Below, one piece after another: positions 59,201 through 64,000 of a DNA stretch of 64,000 nucleotides (positions are counted from its first letter, which is position 1; each line of letters opens with the position of its first letter). Source of the stretch: Gonium pectorale (taxonomy: Eukaryota; Chlorophyta; Chlorophyceae; Chlamydomonadales; Volvocaceae); assembly GCA_001584585.1 (NCBI GenBank), contig LSYV01000010.1, positions 450,388 through 514,387 on the forward strand. The letters run 5' to 3'. The notes below the pieces were generated by a model that saw only the letters and a program-made list of their open reading frames with translations, searched no databases and was not told where the DNA came from. Position numbers and translations under genes: made by a program.

Positions 59201-60842
59201 TGGATCTGCGTGCGGTGCCCTCGATACGTACGACAGCCAGCGTACATCGCACCAGGTTAGTAACGAGGAACCTCCATCGCGTCTTAATGGCCTCTTCAAC
59301 GTGTATGGAGGCTTGCGCATGTGCCCCAATCTGTGGGCGGGCACACGCCTTCATCACTGCTGCGCTTCCGCCAGCACGTACCGCCTGGGTGCAACAGCAG
59401 CTGGCAGCCGAGTTACCATGTTGTAAACGCACAGGCACGCTGGCACGAAGCATATGTACCCTGCATCTTACCCACTCACCTCGGTCGCTGTCCAGTAATG
59501 CACATGTGCCCACCTGTACCGCAGAATGCTACGACCTACACAACGACGTCGTCACGCACCACGCAGTAAGCGGCCGCCGGCGTAATGCATGCGCACCCTG
59601 CTTGCCGCCGGTTGAACCTGCGCCCTTTTGTCAGGGCGCACTGCTTTAGTGTGTTTTGTGAGCCAACGCCGTATATACTAGGTGCGTACAAGGATTTACC
59701 TCTGCGGCACCCTGAGCAGATGTACGCCCTTCTGCTGCGCTCTTGCTCCCACCACAGGACATGTACTCGCTGGGAGTGCTGCTGTGGGTCATGCTCACAG
59801 GACAGCAACCTTGGGAGGTGGGGATACGTGCATGCATACATGCGGTACATTCGTTCGTTACATGGGGCCCTTTCCGTCGAGTTCCAACTCCCGAATGCAA
59901 CTTGTGGAGCCTCCTCACGCGCCTGCTATGCGCTATCATATGCTGCGTGTTTGAGTGCGTTGGGCCTGGCCTCACGTCCCTTGCGGAAACCATGGACCAA
60001 GCAGCTGCTTGCCAAGTTACGTGAGATCCGTCAGTGTGAACTCCTTGCCAGCCGGCCGCACTGCTAGCTGCTTCTGCTGCTGTTCATTGTGGTGGCCATG
60101 GATACTGTGCTGCTGACTCTTGCCCACTGTCGTCCATCGGTTCACTTGCGCAGGGCTTCGCGGTGGTTGCGGTGGCGTGCAAGGTGGCGGTCCTGGGCCA
60201 GCGACTGCCCTTGGACCAGTTGTCTGAGGCGCGCTGCCCGCCGAGGCTGCGCAACTTGTTACGACAGTGCTGGGATGCGGACCCGTACCGGCGGCCCGCG
60301 GCGGCTGAGGCGTTCAAAGAACTGCTGCTGCTGCAGAGAGCGGTGAGAGCGTGCATGGAAAACACCACGCTGGGCGCATCGATTAGCGGTCGCTTGGTTG
60401 GGTTCCGATTTACAACCTTCAGTATCCAAGCGCACAGTTCTAGGCACAGAGCTGAAATGGACTGGACACGTTGATTTTGCTCCTGATATTGACAATGCCG
60501 AAGTATGGTGGTGTCGTCTGCAGCACATGCGAGGGTCTGCACATACTTCACATCGGGGCTTCACGGCCGCGTCTCAGTGTAACACCCTCCTCCATCAGAA
60601 TGCATGCTTCTCTCGCTCCCTGCCGCATGGCGGATGCCCACACGCACTTGACCCGCGACTCCTTAAGTCCCGTTCCCTCCCTCTGGCCTCCGCAGCTCAC
60701 TGCTGGCTCTGCCCGTGACAACGGGTCTGGCGGCGGGGCGGGGCTGTCGTCGGGGAGTGGTGGCGCCATCAAGGCGCCCGAGTATGCCCAGCCCCGAGCT
60801 TTAGCTGATGCCTTCTCCGCGCCGGCTCCTGACGGCTCCTGA
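53257..60842 (+). CDS. Receptor-like protein kinase (TKL-type), partly resolved
   Basis: Signal peptide (LLVLAVAAAGLLRAVLA), algal-type beta-helix ectodomain, one membrane span (GGIVVVAALLLLVMLIKRR), then a cytoplasmic kinase. Supported exons: 53257-53565, 54236-54423, 54768-about 54981, about 55105-55337, 55695-55881, 56092-57034, 57309-57536, 57744-57818, 57946-58002, 58755-58817, about 59180-59255, 59758-59817, 60154-60342 and 60696-60842. The ectodomain has DDDWAAFQTPVALDRNFTI and LANGITLLMRRLIVMN, a pattern I know from algal receptor kinases, plus paired Cys. Kinase motifs: GMGASGRVYEG, VAVK, CDHPNVVRLL, HRDLKPANVL, DFGLAR, DMYSLGVLLWVMLTGQQPW, CWDADPYRRP. About 145 Pro/Ala-rich residues intervene between VAVK and the alpha-C segment. 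Unresolved: the splice between 54981 and 55105 (phase mismatch) and the activation-segment exon holding APE (58818-59180). The substrate and ligand are unknown. Confidence 0.82.
58050..58640. mobile_element. Foldback / MITE-like insertion in a kinase intron
   Basis: The 752-bp intron between PANVLI... and DFGLAR exons is larger than most neighbours and contains GC palindromes GGGGCGGAGGCCCC and GGGGGCGGAGCCCCC at its left, and GGGGCTCCGCCC near 58607-58618, the reverse complement of GGGCGGAGCCCC (58089-58100). A small hairpin AAGCTTCAAGGAAGCTT follows. I infer a non-autonomous element; target duplications were not identified. Confidence 0.5.
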
Positions 60843-62709
60843 CACTTGGCAAACCTTATGCGAACAATACGTCTAGCGTACGATCGTTACCAATGATCGG
60901 TAGCTTCGGCCGGGCTTGTAAGGCCCACCGTCCCTCATAGCATTCCAAGAATATGTTCGGGTTCAAGTAAGGCACTGTCGTGGAACTGGTCGCTGTAGCA
61001 GGCGTTACTACATGTGACTGCCCTGCGGGGTTTCCATGCCATACCCCAAGAATATTGCTGAAGAGTACGGCCTTTTGTGGATGTAGCCGTCGTATTAAAT
61101 TCTTTGTGGCAGAAAAACGCCATGGGCGCGAAGAGTAATTACGCCGTGTTACGCAGATTTCGATGCCGACATACAGTTCGAAACCGTTTCGTTCACTTTG
61201 AATTCGTTGCTATGAGGATATCTTGCAGATGCTTGCAGGGGCAGTGCATACCCGTATCAAGCCACCGCTGAATGGCCGGGCCCCATGCAAAGGACGTATT
61301 GTGCATAGGCAGCACGGTGCATGTTTCTATGTGGGGTTGCGGCTTAGGCAATATCGAGTTAAATCTATCTGGATCGCAAGAGCACTACGGTGGAGGCATC
61401 GGAAGAGGACGAGGAAGATAAGGGAAGTGACAGGTGATTGTCCATTGTCACGCCTCGGACTCATGTGTGGGCAACGGAGGCCACCACGCTGGCTAAGATG
61501 CGGTGGTCGTCGATGTTGATGCCGCGGCTCGAACGCCCCGCACGCCTGCAACGGTAACAGTACTCTTGGGCGTTGTGCCGTCGCTTCTGACTTTGTTCTC
61601 ATGTCTGAAGGGGAAGCGATCTGGGCTGGCCCGCAGGTGGCCCGGCGCGCTGCATGCCGGCGAGGTCCGATTCGGAACCTCCGGACCACCATCCTCCGAC
61701 ATGCGGCCCGACGCGCACATGCCACGCACATGGGACACCAGTAGCATCACGTTGGCTCCTTTCCTCCTGTGGAAAAGTCATAGGATGAGGCTCTGCCGGC
61801 TCCCGGCGGCGCAACGGCGGCCTGCTCAGCGGACGGGTAACGGATTGAAGGTGCGACGCATACAGGTCCTACAGGGCCAAGTGGGTCAAACGGCAGCGTG
61901 CCGGGTCAACCGATGACTCGGCCCCTCTCAACGGCACCCGGCTTGGCACACAATGTGCCGTACGGCGGCGGCGCCGCCACCGCGCATGATGTGCAGCGCG
62001 GGCGTAACGGCACATCGTTAGTCGTATATGTAGTGGTGCATGGTTGTTGCTGGGGCCGCCGGATCAGGGGCTAGAATTTTGCGATCCGACGGAAAGGTGT
62101 TTGGGGCGCGTGCCGGCGAATGGGCATGGCATGTACTCTTGAGGAGGCGACAAGAAAGAGTCACATGAAGGTCTTCAGCCCTGACCCATCCTGCATGCGC
62201 ATGTCAGCCCTCTTTGCGACCCCTCAGCCCCTCTCAAGGTTCAAGGGCGGCGCACCGGCGTCGCCTCCCGACCCTGGGGGCCGGGGCGGCAATCCGCCTG
62301 CGCGCCGCTGCCCGGGGCCACCCATACGCACGTGTCTCTCGAGGCAGCGGGAGGCACAGGACACCACCGCCCTGCCCCCTTGTCATCACCGGGCGGGACA
62401 CGGGCTCCCCCGTAGGCTATCACCTTCTGCTCCTCTCGCTCTTCGGGTCAGGCGGGCTTTCGCGATCGGGCTTGGGTGTCGGTCTAGACTGCAAGGATAG
62501 CCGGTCCGGACTTCTCAGCCCGCTCAAAACACCAGCCTCGTGGTCCATGCATGCACAGGACCCACAGGGAGGGATGGCGCCAGCGCCCAGCTCTCCGCCT
62601 CTCAGCCCCCAGTTGTTGACCTCGGGACAGACATGCGCCCCCAGGCTTCTCTACTGACAATGCCTTCCAAACCCACTGCCCCCTTGTCATCAGTTGTGTA
62701 TGTCCGTAG
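60843..62709. other. Intergenic region upstream of the reverse transcriptase relic
   Basis: It begins with the kinase 3' UTR. From about 61500 the DNA becomes stop-poor in several frames, but none shows a recognisable domain, and no GIY-YIG endonuclease motif was found upstream of the reverse transcriptase. Confidence 0.45.
60917..60921 (+). terminator. TGTAA poly(A) signal of the kinase gene
   Basis: TGTAA lies 75 bp after the stop codon at 60842. Confidence 0.55.
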
Positions 62710-64000
62710 GCCGCCTACGACTTCACCCGCCTCTACACAAACATCCCGCTCGACGACCTCTGCCGTTCCATCGACAAGCTGACCCGCACGTGCCTGAGGG
62801 CTTCGCCAGCATTGAAGTCCTGACGACGCTTCCAGCGCGCCAGCACCCTGACGCCCGGCCGGTCCACACGGCACGCCTGGTCCCGGACGCCCCCTCCTGC
62901 CCCTACTCTGCCCAGGGCCGCCACGTCCGTCGCTTTTTTGATGCCGCCGCCTTTGACGTCATCTTCACGTCCCTGGTGTCTTCCACGTTCGTCCGCTTCG
63001 GGCCTTGCCTTGTTCGCCAGATCTGTGGCATCCCCATGGGCATCTCGGCAGCGCCCTTTATTGCGAACCTCTTTCTGGGCTGATACGAGTTCGAGTTCCT
63101 GGCGCAGATGCACGGCCCGGCTCTCTCGCCCCCTGCCCGCGACGTCCTGGCGGCTTTCGGATGTACCAATCGTTTTCTTGATGACCTCCTGTCCCTGAAT
63201 AACGCTCACCTGCCGCACCTCCTCCGGCAGGACCAGCACTATCGCGGCCTTCACGGGCTGTCCCCCACCTGCCTCCAGGTTGAACGACAGCGGCACCCCC
63301 ACCTCGGCCCCCATGCCATGCCATTCCTGGACATTCTCCTGGTCCTGCGCTCGGCCCCTGATGGCACCGCCCGCCTCGTCACCCGGCTCTACGACAAACG
63401 GGACCAGCCTTTCTTTCAAGGCCTCCGCCTCACGCGGTTTATTGCTGCAGACAGCAACGTTGATACTCCCACCAAACGTGCCCTCCTTGCCAGCCAGTTC
63501 CACCGCCTCCGTCGTGTCATCACCGATTCGGACAACTTCGCCTTCGAGATGGCTCGCATTGTGCACACACTCCACGGCAGCGGATACTCCCAGCGCAACT
63601 TGCTCCGGACTTATGGACGGCTCCTCCAGTTTACGCCACACGCCTTCTACTATGCTCGCCGTACCCCCGCCTACCGTGACCCTCGTGAGGACCCGGACCT
63701 ACATCCAAGACCCGGCGACGTACCAGCCCTCGTAGCTACGCCCTTTGGGATCCGGCAGCCTTCCAGCCGCCCATCCTCTTTGACTCGACGCCTGCCCGCC
63801 GTCGTCGCCGCGCCAGCCCTCCTACCCCCCAAACAGCTCAGCCCACCTGCCGACACGACGCCCCTACCCCTTCGTCGCCCGTCGCCAGCTGCGGACCTGG
63901 CTTTACCCTCACCGTCGCACCGGGTCCTTGGTATGCTTGTGCCCCGCCGTGGCTCAGAAATGATGGCATCGGCCCGGGCCCCGTTGCCCCAACTGCCGCT
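62710..64000 (+). mobile_element. Decayed Penelope-like reverse transcriptase, incomplete at the window edge
   Basis: Reverse transcriptase motifs appear in order: AYDFTRLYTNIPLDDL (motif A region, from 62713), FDAAAFDVIFTSLV, the template-grip motif GIPMGISAAPFIANLFL (about 63027-63077), the catalytic FLDDLLSLNN (motif C) and FLDILLVL. The TNIP..., G(I/L)PMG...AP..A(N/D)LF and (Y/F)xDD pattern is typical of Penelope-like elements. The copy is broken: a TAG at 62707 precedes motif A, the frame shifts between about 62770 and 62815, a TGA interrupts it at 63081-63083, and a second shift is likely near 63730, after which SYALWDPAAFQPP continues in another frame to the window end. The element probably extends past 64000. 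It is a dead copy, not a functional gene. Confidence 0.78.

Noticed and set aside
61493..61916. Frames on both strands upstream of the reverse transcriptase as a GIY-YIG endonuclease
   Set aside because: Neither contains GIY/YIG-like motifs or other endonuclease signatures.

Overview
This window looks like nuclear DNA from a green alga of the Chlamydomonas/Volvox group (Volvocales). The genes are GC-rich and split into many short exons with GT-AG (and some GC-AG) introns. Several genes have a TGTAA poly(A) signal downstream of the stop. Proteins carry long Ala/Gln/Pro/Gly-rich tracts, and one gene encodes ARL6/BBS3, a GTPase of ciliated cells. The species cannot be named from the sequence. 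I assembled exon chains by hand; six protein models close with consistent splice phases and a total length divisible by three, which supports them strongly.

Layout. (1) 652-3869, minus: a seven-exon gene of unknown function with a coiled coil. (2) 4271-7580, plus: a plastid-type alpha/beta hydrolase with an unusual Ala/Val/Glu repeat tail. (3) 8902-24770, minus: a 30-exon DNA polymerase theta (helicase plus polymerase) of about 3,485 residues, much larger than the animal protein. (4) 25219-27826, plus: a membrane-anchored cysteine-synthase-like PLP enzyme. (5) 30298-32112, minus: an intronless gene of unknown function. (6) 34014-38680, minus: an epsin/CLINT1-type ENTH protein with ten DPF motifs. 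(7) 39169-40646, plus: ARL6/BBS3. (8) 40647-44211: gene-poor, with an isolated exon-like fragment and a partial repeat. (9) 44212-50164, minus: mitochondrial-type serine hydroxymethyltransferase. (10) 50165-53256: gene-poor, with a copy of a 134-bp dispersed repeat. (11) 53257-60842, plus: a receptor-like TKL-type kinase with a foldback repeat in one intron. (12) 62710-64000, plus: a decayed Penelope-like reverse transcriptase that runs off the window.

The genes are mostly arranged as divergent pairs sharing short promoters (unknown/hydrolase, POLQ/cysteine synthase-like, epsin/ARL6) and convergent neighbours. They are ordinary nuclear genes, not an operon or a joint pathway. The most notable items are the giant POLQ, the Penelope-like relic, four apparent GC-AG introns, the hydrolase repeat tail, the kinase N-lobe insertion, two genes with no recognised family, and a dispersed repeat with a conserved reading frame. 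I found no tRNA, rRNA, CRISPR array or prokaryotic-type system.
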